From: Maritimibacter sp.
Lineage (GTDB): Bacteria; Pseudomonadota; Alphaproteobacteria; Rhodobacterales; Rhodobacteraceae
NCBI GenBank assembly: GCA_020441225.1
Contig: JAGRMP010000012.1
Coordinates: forward strand, 1-17,544
Direction of reading: 5' to 3'
DNA length: 17,544 bases
Part shown: piece by piece, positions 1-6,064 of the stretch
Numbering within the stretch: the stretch's first letter is position 1
How the letters are laid out: every line of letters starts with the position of its first letter
Notes under the pieces: generated by a model
The model's database searches: none
Seen by the model: only the letters and a program-made list of their open reading frames with translations
What the model was told of the DNA's origin: nothing
Position numbers and translations under genes: made by a program

Positions 1-339
1 GAACGCATGCGCGCGGTCCTGGGCCTGCTCGACGCCCGTGCGCCCGACTTCCTGTACGAAGGCGAGATGTCGGTCGAGGCGGCGCTCGATGCTGCCGAGC
101 GCACCCGCATCTTCCCCAACGCCCGGTTCGAGGGGCCGGCGAACGTGTTGGTCTTTGCCACCACCGAGGCCGCGTCCGCCGTGCGCAACGTGCTCAAGAT
201 GCGCGCCGGCGCGCTTGAGGTCGGGCCGATCCTGATGGGGATGGGCAACCGTGCCCATATCGCGACGCCGTCGATCACCGCCCGCGGGCTGCTCAACATG
301 TCCGCCCTGGCCGGCACCCCGGTCGACCAGTACGGCTGA
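1..339 (+). CDS. maeB: NADP-dependent malic enzyme, C-terminal fragment
   Basis: This is the last 112 residues of a protein whose 5' end lies outside the window; the frame is open from base 1 to a TGA at 337-339. The segment matches the C-terminal phosphotransacetylase-like domain attached to bacterial MaeB-type malic enzymes, with the stretches GPANVLVF, VGPILMGMGNRAH and TPSITARGLLNMSALAG. MaeB oxidatively decarboxylates malate to pyruvate with NADP in the cytoplasm; in the family the PTA-like domain is regulatory and not catalytic. True phosphate acetyltransferase is the alternative, but the GMGNRAHI...SITARGLLNM ending fits malic enzymes of Rhodobacteraceae better, from memory of the family. 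The catalytic N-terminal part cannot be seen. The gene converges with the MscS-type gene, leaving only 17 bases between the two stops, and no clear terminator is visible there. Confidence 0.85.
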   Translation, partial: ERMRAVLGLLDARAPDFLYEGEMSVEAALDAAERTRIFPNARFEGPANVLVFATTEAASAVRNVLKMRAGALEVGPILMGMGNRAHIATPSITARGLLNMSALAGTPVDQYG

Positions 340-356
340 GCCCGGCGCGCGCGGCC

Positions 357-1721
357 TCAGGCTCCGCCGTTGCCGGCCTGGCGCTTGAGGTTCACCGTCA
401 GTTCGGAGTCGTTGCGGATGAACAGATCGCGGTGCCCGAGCGGCGTGCGGATGTCGTGCTCGCGAAACTTTTTCCAGATCGCCACGAGCACGTCGCTGCG
501 CACGTTGATGACGCCGTTGGACGGGTCCTCGATCCAGAACCGCATTTCCAGGTTCACGCAGCTTTCGCCGAAGCTCATGAGACGACACACCGGCGCAGGA
601 TCGCCCAGCACCCGCGGTGTCGCGCTGGCGGCCTCCACGGCGATCTGCATCGCCAGGGGCACGTCGCTGTCGAAGGAGATCGCGATGGGTGTCAGCAGAC
701 GCAGCCGATTGTGGGTGTAGGACCAGTTGACGATGCGCTGCGAAATCAACTCGTCGTTCGGCACCAGCCATTCGGTGCCGTCCCGGGTGGTGAGCGAGAC
801 GTAGCGGGCATTGAGCGCGGTCACCCAGCCGAACAATTGCACTGTCCGGTTGTTGGGGTCGCTGAGTTCTATGACGTCGCCGGGTTTGATCGAGCGGTCG
901 AACAGCAGGAGCAACCCGCTGATCAGGTTCGAGATCGACTTCTGCATCCCGAACCCGAGGCCGACGCCGAGCGCACCGGTAAACAGCGCGAATGCCGTGA
1001 GGTCGATGCCGAGACTCGACAGGACCACGACCAGCGCCAGCGTGATCAGCGAGAACCGGAGCAACTTGCCCGTCAGCACCCTGAGTGACGGGGTCAGGCC
1101 GCGGATGTTCTGCACGCGGGAGTCGAGCAGCCGCGCCGCCGCCAGCGCGAGCCAGAGCAGGACCACGAGTTCGATCGATCCGCGCAGCACGTCCAGGATC
1201 GACAGGTGCACGCTGCCGATCCGCAGGCCGAGCCGGTCGAGCTGAACGATCGTCGGCTCCAGGAGGTCGACGGTATTGAGTGTCGCGACCGCGAATGCAG
1301 GGACGGCGATGGCGCGGGACCAGAAGCTGTTCTGAATGAGACCCGACAGCAGCCGGATGAAGATCCAGGCAACCAGGAGGTTCGCCGTGGTCGAGAGCAG
1401 GAGCGTGGGCCAGGCAAAGCTGCGCGCCACCAGCATCGCGATCAGGACCAGGATCAAGGCGATGACTGGCACCAGAACCGAGAGCGCCGCTGCCATTACC
1501 CCGAGCGCCAGCCGGTTGGAAACGTGCATAGCGGCAATCCTCTGGGCCAGCCAGGTCTTCGGCAGTTTCGCGGCGACCGCGGCCAGGACAAAGGCGGCGG
1601 CCACGGCGGCGAGCTGCCAGAAGGTCGACAGGACCAGCACTTGCGTCAGGATCCAGTACTCGGCCCGCATCTGCAGGTTCTCAAGAGCGATGATATCGAT
1701 GAGACGCTGGTAGCTTTCCAT
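357..1721 (-). CDS. MscS-family mechanosensitive ion channel
   Basis: This 454-residue membrane protein is a small-conductance mechanosensitive channel that would open under membrane tension in the inner membrane to release solutes after osmotic downshock. The N-terminal half (about residues 25-235) carries several hydrophobic segments, more than the three of E. coli MscS, so it belongs to the longer MscS subfamilies. The MscS core begins near residue 240. The pore helix is Gly/Ala-rich (about 248-260, GALGVGLGFGMQ), followed by KSISNLISGLLLLF and the beta-domain entry DRSIKPGDVIE (275-285). The motif WLVPNDELISQRIVNWS (318-334) is typical of the MscS beta domain. The start is supported by AAGGAA about nine bases upstream and by a promoter candidate at 1751-1779. 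It is transcribed alone, divergent from the TAXI gene. The family assignment is secure, the exact subtype is not. Confidence 0.93.
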   Translation of the reverse strand: MESYQRLIDIIALENLQMRAEYWILTQVLVLSTFWQLAAVAAAFVLAAVAAKLPKTWLAQRIAAMHVSNRLALGVMAAALSVLVPVIALILVLIAMLVARSFAWPTLLLSTTANLLVAWIFIRLLSGLIQNSFWSRAIAVPAFAVATLNTVDLLEPTIVQLDRLGLRIGSVHLSILDVLRGSIELVVLLWLALAAARLLDSRVQNIRGLTPSLRVLTGKLLRFSLITLALVVVLSSLGIDLTAFALFTGALGVGLGFGMQKSISNLISGLLLLFDRSIKPGDVIELSDPNNRTVQLFGWVTALNARYVSLTTRDGTEWLVPNDELISQRIVNWSYTHNRLRLLTPIAISFDSDVPLAMQIAVEAASATPRVLGDPAPVCRLMSFGESCVNLEMRFWIEDPSNGVINVRSDVLVAIWKKFREHDIRTPLGHRDLFIRNDSELTVNLKRQAGNGGA

Positions 1722-1750
1722 GCAAACCCGTTCCTTGTCGCGATTGGACG

Positions 1751-1779
1751 AGTATCGTCTCCGATCCGGGGCGAATCAA
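1751..1779 (-). promoter_or_regulatory. Candidate sigma-70 promoter of the MscS-type gene
   Basis: On the minus strand TTGATT (1779-1774) is followed by a 17-base spacer and GATACT (1756-1751). Each hexamer matches the consensus at four of six positions and the spacing is ideal. Transcription would start near 1744, about 23 bases upstream of the ATG. This is seen in sequence only and is unproven. Confidence 0.45.
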
Positions 1780-1890
1780 CACGATGGATGACCCCGGTGC
1801 GGCTTCCAAAGGGACCCGGTCCGTGTATCATTGGTGCCGACAAGACGGTTGGGACCGGGGCAGCCGCGGGTTTGCCGCCGGAAAATCCGC

Positions 1891-1930
1891 TGTCCGGAGC
1901 CGTCCGGAGCCGTACGGGGCCGTCTGGAAG
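1891..1930 (+). repeat. Four decaying 10-bp tandem repeats before the TAXI gene
   Basis: Four consecutive 10-base units read TGTCCGGAGC, CGTCCGGAGC, CGTACGGGGC and CGTCTGGAAG. The first two differ at one base, and the similarity decays towards the gene. The array ends right at the AGAGGAG ribosome binding site (1931-1937) of the TAXI gene, so it probably lies in the 5' untranslated leader. Each early unit contains the self-complementary TCCGGA. The array could be a phased protein-binding site, an RNA structure or replication slippage; nothing here decides between these. Confidence 0.7.
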
Positions 1931-1940
1931 AGAGGAGCAT

Positions 1941-2957
1941 ATGCGCGAATTGCCCGACACCGGCCCGCTTGCGCGTGCGATTGCGCAATGTCGGAGCGCC
2001 TGGGTCCTTCTCGGGGCCCTGCTGCTGCTGGTCGGGGCGCCGATGTCCGCCCGGGCCGCCGACTTGCGGCTCGTCACCATCGCGACGGGCGAAAAGACAG
2101 GCGTCTATTACCTGGTCGGCGGCAAGCTGTGCGGACTGGTCAACGCGCATCGCTGGGAGCACGGCGTCCGCTGCCTGAGCGAGGCAACGGGCGGGTCGAT
2201 CGACAATCTGCGCAAGCTGCGGGCGGGCCAGGCCGATTTCGCCATCGTCCAATCCGACTGGCAATACAATGCGTTGGAGGGCAAGGGCCTGTTCGAGGCA
2301 CCGGGTCCGGATGTGGCCCTGCGCGCCGTCGCGTCGCTCTACCCGGAGGCCTTTACGATTGTCGCCCGGGCCGACAGCGGCATCGACCGGCTCTCGGATC
2401 TGGCCGGCAAGCGGCTCGATATCGGACCGCCGGGCTCGGGCAGCCGCGCGACGATGGAGGTCGTGATGTCCGAAATGGGCTGGGAGGAAAGCGACTTCGC
2501 CCTGCTGACCGGGACCGATGCGAACGAAGCGCGCCGGGCGATCTGTGCGAGCGAGATCGATGCGGCGATCTTCATCATTGCCCATCCCAATCTGGCGGTC
2601 GAGGACATGATCACATCGTGCGGCGCGGAACTGGTGCCGGTCGACGACGAGGTGATCGCCGAACTGACCCGGGCCTTGCCGTATTATTCCGCCTCCGTCA
2701 TCGCCGGTAACACCTATCCCGGCGGGTCCGCGACCGTGCCGGTCTTTGCACTGCCCGCGACGCTGGTCACATCCACCCGAACGCCGCCTGCGGTGGTCTA
2801 CGAGCTGGTCAAGGCGCTGTTCGACGATCTTGCGGGGTTTCGGCAGGCCCATCCGGCGACTTCGGAATTCAGTGCCGAGCGGATGTTGACCGAGGGATTG
2901 AGCGCGCCCCTGCATTCCGGCGCCCTGCGTTTCTACCGGGAGGAAGGGCTCCAGTAG
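1941..2957 (+). CDS. TAXI-family TRAP transporter solute-binding receptor
   Basis: This 338-residue secreted receptor would bind a small organic anion in the periplasm and hand it to TRAP membrane subunits. The N-terminus has a basic/hydrophobic signal (WVLLGALLLLVGAP, 21-34) with a likely cleavage after SARA or SARAA (residues 36-40). The mature part begins DLRLVTIATGEKTGVYYLVGG, the characteristic opening of TAXI (TRAP-associated extracytoplasmic immunogenic) receptors. It continues with EATGGSIDNLRKLRAGQADFAIVQSD (81-106) and the GPPGSGSRAT loop (152-161), both family hallmarks. The frame is open far upstream, but the ATG at 1941 is chosen because AGAGGAG sits four to ten bases before it and the signal peptide follows directly. 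No fused TRAP permease (4TM-12TM) gene is present in the window, so it is an orphan here. The ligand cannot be read from the sequence. Confidence 0.92.
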   Translation: MRELPDTGPLARAIAQCRSAWVLLGALLLLVGAPMSARAADLRLVTIATGEKTGVYYLVGGKLCGLVNAHRWEHGVRCLSEATGGSIDNLRKLRAGQADFAIVQSDWQYNALEGKGLFEAPGPDVALRAVASLYPEAFTIVARADSGIDRLSDLAGKRLDIGPPGSGSRATMEVVMSEMGWEESDFALLTGTDANEARRAICASEIDAAIFIIAHPNLAVEDMITSCGAELVPVDDEVIAELTRALPYYSASVIAGNTYPGGSATVPVFALPATLVTSTRTPPAVVYELVKALFDDLAGFRQAHPATSEFSAERMLTEGLSAPLHSGALRFYREEGLQ

Positions 2958-2962
2958 CGCCG

Positions 2963-2983
2963 CGCTTCGCCCGGATCGAAGCG
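2963..2983. terminator. Candidate bidirectional terminator hairpin
   Basis: CGCTTCG (2963-2969) and CGAAGCG (2977-2983) form a perfect 7-bp stem around a 7-base loop. The hairpin lies between the convergent TAXI gene (stop at 2957) and mnhG (stop at 3009). There is no T-tract on either side, so the placement supports termination more than the sequence does. Confidence 0.4.
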
Positions 2984-3008
2984 GCCGCGCCGCCCAACCC
3001 GGCCCGGC

Positions 3009-3383
3009 TCAGCCGCCGGGATGGGTGTTGGGGGGCTCGTCGTAGACGGACCAGCCGAAATTGCCGCCGGACTCTGGCAGGTCCTCGCGCCTGGTGTTGC
3101 GCGCCAGGTAGGCCTTGGCGATGAAATTCGCGGTGATCGGGGCGGTCAGGAACAGAAACAGGGTGATCAGAAGCTCGTGGAACGAGACATGCCCCGACTT
3201 GAACGAGAAGTAGATCATCGAGGCGATCAGCATGCCGCCGACGCCGAGTGTCGTGGCCTTGGTCGGCGCATGCAGGCGCTGCACGCTGTCGTTCAGCTTG
3301 AGCAGCCCATAAGAGCCGACGAAGCCGAAGATGCCGCTGACAACGAGAAACAGGGCGACGAGCACTTCAACGATGATGTTCAT
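3009..3383 (-). CDS. mnhG: Mrp/Pha cation:proton antiporter subunit G
   Basis: This 124-residue protein is the small MrpG/PhaG/MnhG subunit of the multisubunit Na+(K+)/H+ antiporter in the inner membrane. It shows three hydrophobic segments (about 5-27, 42-60 and 66-88) and the family signature GSYGLLKLNDSVQRLHAPTKATTLGVGG, followed by the conserved LFLFLTAPITANFIAKA region. A polar C-terminal tail of about 30 residues (RREDLPESGG onward) faces the cytoplasm by inference. Length fits the family (about 100-125). It is the last gene of the six-gene operon and follows mnhF after nine bases, with GAGGG upstream of the ATG as ribosome binding site. It needs the other subunits to function. A hairpin beyond its stop may end the operon. 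Confidence 0.95.
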   Translation of the reverse strand: MNIIVEVLVALFLVVSGIFGFVGSYGLLKLNDSVQRLHAPTKATTLGVGGMLIASMIYFSFKSGHVSFHELLITLFLFLTAPITANFIAKAYLARNTRREDLPESGGNFGWSVYDEPPNTHPGG

Positions 3384-3392
3384 GTCCAGCCC

Positions 3393-3662
3393 TCACTCGA
3401 TGATGTCGCCGCGCAGCAGGAAGCGGCAATAGGCGACGGTTGAGACGAACCCGACCATGGCGACCAGCATCGCGGCTTCGAAATAGACGCCGGTGCCGCT
3501 CCAGATCCCGTAGAGAACGAGCAGCGCGATGACGTCGATGACCATTGTGTCGAGGGCGAGGATCCGGTCGGCGGCGTCCGGTCCGGTCGCGATCCGCCAC
3601 AGGTTCAGCAACAGGGCGCCACCGTAGCAGGCGGCCGCGAAGACGAGGGCGGTTTCGATCAT
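3393..3662 (-). CDS. mnhF: Mrp/Pha cation:proton antiporter subunit F
   Basis: This 89-residue protein is the MrpF/PhaF subunit. It has three membrane segments: an N-terminal one (ALVFAAACYGGALLLNLW), a central one following the signature RIATGPDAADRILALDTM (residues 23-40), and a last one around YFEAAMLVAMVGFVSTVAYC. The signature and the length of roughly 90 residues are diagnostic for the family. The start is the ATG at 3662-3660, which overlaps the mnhE stop in the four bases ATGA and so suggests translational coupling. The same frame stays open far upstream, but that part is an antisense-frame artefact inside mnhE and mnhD. MrpF is a required structural subunit of the antiporter; work on its bile-salt and sodium phenotypes in other bacteria is not specific enough to apply here. 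Confidence 0.94.
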   Translation of the reverse strand: MIETALVFAAACYGGALLLNLWRIATGPDAADRILALDTMVIDVIALLVLYGIWSGTGVYFEAAMLVAMVGFVSTVAYCRFLLRGDIIE

Positions 3663-4150
3663 TGGAAAATCTCCATGAGGCGCCGTTCGTAGCGCGCCTT
3701 GATGTCGTCGCGCACGCCGTCGGGGTCGTCGGTGTGCAGGCAATGGACGAGGATGCTGCTGCCGTCGGCGGCGAGCATGGTCGAGACCGTGCCGGGGGTC
3801 ATCGTGATCGTGCCCGCGAGCACCGTGATCGCCTCGGCGGAGGTCAGTTCGAGCGGCACGGGGATCCATTCCGAGCGGATGTCGGCGCGTCGTTTGAACA
3901 GCACGACAAGGGCGACCTGCACATTCGCGACGACGATGTCCCACAGGACGATCAACACGTACTCGGCGATCTTCAAAGGCCGCGCGACGGTGGCGCGGTT
4001 TGGCCAGTAGGCGGCGGTGAGGATCGGGACCGCAAGGCCGATCGCGCCCCCCAGGATCAGGTTGCCCGGGGTGACCTTGTTGACGAGGCCGAGCCAGACC
4101 AGGAGGAGCGTGAGGCTCAGAAGCGGGTGGGGAATGAGACGTGCCAGCAT
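3659..4150 (-). CDS. mnhE: Mrp/Pha cation:proton antiporter subunit E
   Basis: This 163-residue protein is the MrpE/PhaE/MnhE subunit. The N-terminus has two or three hydrophobic segments (about 8-24 and 30-48). They are followed by the conserved ARPLKIAEYVLIVLWDIVVANVQVALVVL region and a cytoplasmic-type domain with the family motif ITVLAGTITMTPGTVSTMLAADGSSILVHCLH (about 108-139). Length is typical (about 160). It starts three bases after the mnhD stop and overlaps mnhF by four bases at its end, in keeping with one coupled operon. MrpE is reported to be needed for full antiport in several bacteria but is not a transport-channel homologue. Confidence 0.95.
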   Translation of the reverse strand: MLARLIPHPLLSLTLLLVWLGLVNKVTPGNLILGGAIGLAVPILTAAYWPNRATVARPLKIAEYVLIVLWDIVVANVQVALVVLFKRRADIRSEWIPVPLELTSAEAITVLAGTITMTPGTVSTMLAADGSSILVHCLHTDDPDGVRDDIKARYERRLMEIFQ

Positions 4151-4153
4151 CGT

Positions 4154-5701
4154 TCAGCCCTCTTTGCCCTGTCCGAGGACGGCTTCGACATAGCCGGCCC
4201 GGTCGAACAGCTGTTCGGCAGTGTGTTCCATGTAGCCGAACACCGGTCCGGCAAAGAGCGCGAGACCGGCCAGCGCTGCGACGGCGACCATGGAGGGGGC
4301 GAGCTGCATCGGCGTGGCGGCATTGCCCAGGGGCTCCGCCAGGACCGGCGTCGCGGTGGTGACGGGGGTCGGCGCGACAGGGGCGGTCGACTTCCAGAAC
4401 AGGACGCTGCCGGCCCGGGCAAAACCCACGATGGTCAGGAAAGACCCCGCGAGCACAGCGGTCCAGACCCAGCCGATGGTGCCGGGCGCGCGCAGCGCGT
4501 CGAGCACCAGCAGTTTCCCAAGAAATCCGCTGAGCGGCGGCATGCCGGCGACGGCGATGGCGGCGGCGAAGAACAGTGCCGCGAAGAGCCCGTTCTGCAC
4601 GGTCGGGGCGGACAGGGTCAGATCGTCTGCGGTGCGGCGCGTGACGACGAGATCGGCCACCAGGAACAGGCAGGCGGCGGCAAAGGTGGAATGCACCATG
4701 TAGTAGAGCGCCGCTGCCGTGGCGGTGGGCGAAAACGCCGCGACGGCGACCAGTACCGTGCCCATCGATCCGACGACGGAAAAGGCGACAAGCGGCATCA
4801 ACCGGCGTGCGCCGAGCACGCCAAAGGCCCCCAGGGCGATTGTCACGATTGCGGCCGGGAAGAGCCAGGTGCCGGCGAGGTCCTCGGTGCCGGGCACGCC
4901 GGGGCCGAAGGCGATGGTGTGGACGCGCAGGATGGAATAGGCGCCGACCTTGGTCATGATCGCGAACAGCGCCGCCACCGGGGCGGGGGCGTTGGCGTAG
5001 GTGGCCGGGAGCCAGAACTGGATCGGGAAGAGCGCGGCCTTGAGTGCGAAGACGATCAACAGGAGGATCGCGGCGACCCGTACCAGCGCGGCTTCGTCCG
5101 GCGGGATCGCCGCCACACGCTCGGAGAGATCGGCGATATTGAGGGTGCCGGTCGAGGCGTAGAGCGTGCCGAGCGCGAAGAGGAACAGCGTGGAGCCCGC
5201 GAGGTTCATCACCACGTATTGCAGGCCCGCGCGCAGCCGGTCGCGGCCGCCGGAATGGATCATCAGCCCGTAAGAGGCGATCAGCAGGACCTCGAAGAAA
5301 ACGAACAGGTTGAAGACGTCGCCGGTGAGGAAGGCGCCGCTGACGCCCATGAGCTGGAACTGGAACAGCGCGTGGAAATGCCGGCCCTTGGCATCCCAGC
5401 CGGTGGCGATGGCATGGACCAGAACGACGAGCGCCAGGGCCGCCGTCAGGAGCACCATGAGCGCCGAGAGACGGTCGAGGACGAGGACGATCCCGAACGG
5501 GGCCGGCCATTCCCCGAGGCGATAGACATGGGTCGTCCCGTCGGCGGCGATGCCGGTAAGGCCGAGCGCGACGGCCAGCAGCAGGACCGTACCGGCCACC
5601 GATGCGGTGCGCGCGAGCACGATGTCATGGCGCATGACAAAGCCGATAAGCGGCGCCAGCATGGCCGGCAGAACCACCGGCAGGATGATCCAGTGCATCA
5701 T
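4154..5701 (-). CDS. mnhD: Mrp/Pha cation:proton antiporter subunit D
   Basis: This 515-residue polytopic protein is the MrpD/PhaD subunit, homologous to the antiporter-like subunits of complex I (NuoL/M/N). It has about 14 hydrophobic segments. Charged residues in the membrane that mark the proton path are present: Glu137 in NLFVFFEVLLIASYG, Lys221 in FALKAALFPIQFWLP, and Lys251 in IMTKVGAYSILRV. The first two correspond to the residues shown to be essential in Bacillus MrpD. The segment PVAALFAIMTKVG (241-253) is the family's hallmark. It begins at an ATG that overlaps the mnhC stop by four bases (ATGA); a second ATG follows immediately. NuoM/NuoN is excluded by the surrounding Mrp genes. 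Confidence 0.96.
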   Translation of the reverse strand: MMHWIILPVVLPAMLAPLIGFVMRHDIVLARTASVAGTVLLLAVALGLTGIAADGTTHVYRLGEWPAPFGIVLVLDRLSALMVLLTAALALVVLVHAIATGWDAKGRHFHALFQFQLMGVSGAFLTGDVFNLFVFFEVLLIASYGLMIHSGGRDRLRAGLQYVVMNLAGSTLFLFALGTLYASTGTLNIADLSERVAAIPPDEAALVRVAAILLLIVFALKAALFPIQFWLPATYANAPAPVAALFAIMTKVGAYSILRVHTIAFGPGVPGTEDLAGTWLFPAAIVTIALGAFGVLGARRLMPLVAFSVVGSMGTVLVAVAAFSPTATAAALYYMVHSTFAAACLFLVADLVVTRRTADDLTLSAPTVQNGLFAALFFAAAIAVAGMPPLSGFLGKLLVLDALRAPGTIGWVWTAVLAGSFLTIVGFARAGSVLFWKSTAPVAPTPVTTATPVLAEPLGNAATPMQLAPSMVAVAALAGLALFAGPVFGYMEHTAEQLFDRAGYVEAVLGQGKEG

Positions 5702-6063
5702 GCTTCAGACCCGTTCAATGCGTCGTCGTCGTTGTCGTTGGCCGAGATGTCGATCTTGTCGTTCTCGGCTTCGAAATAGGCCGCGAGACCGATCATCACC
5801 AGGACGGCGGTCATCCCGAAGGAGATCACGATTGCCGTCAGCACGAGGGCCTGGGGCAGGGGATCGGTGTAGGTCGCATCGCCGTATTTCGACAGGATCG
5901 GCGGCATGCCGACCGCGAGACGTCCGCTGGCAAAGATGAAGACATTGACGGCATAGGACAGGAGCGAGAGGCCGAGGATCACGGGGAATGTCCGCAGCCG
6001 CAGGAGGAGGTAGACTCCTCCGGCCGTCAGGATACCCACGGTGCTTGCAACGACGATTTCCAT
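5698..6063 (-). CDS. mnhC: Mrp/Pha cation:proton antiporter subunit C
   Basis: This 121-residue protein is the MrpC/PhaC subunit, a relative of complex I subunit NuoK. Three hydrophobic segments are visible (about 4-22, 26-46 and 73-96), with the conserved patches GLSLLSYAVNVFIFASG and DPLPQALVLTAIVISFGMTA. The latter is the strongest family marker. The C-terminal 25 residues are unusually acidic (ENDKIDISANDNDDD) and probably cytoplasmic. It starts one base after the mnhAB stop, and its own stop overlaps the mnhD start, so it is likely co-translated with both. Confidence 0.95.
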   Translation of the reverse strand: MEIVVASTVGILTAGGVYLLLRLRTFPVILGLSLLSYAVNVFIFASGRLAVGMPPILSKYGDATYTDPLPQALVLTAIVISFGMTAVLVMIGLAAYFEAENDKIDISANDNDDDALNGSEA

Positions 6064-6064
6064 C

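Noticed and set aside
1826..1831. TATCAT as -10 of the TAXI gene promoter
   Set aside because: The hexamer is good (five of six), but the only -35 at 17-bp spacing, CTTCCA, matches three of six, so it was not listed as a feature.
3545..5779. 744-codon open frame on the plus strand across the Mrp genes
   Set aside because: It is antisense to mnhF, mnhE and mnhD, encodes a Gly/Arg/Asp/Glu/Gln-rich product without domain features, and is a usual by-product of high-GC coding DNA.
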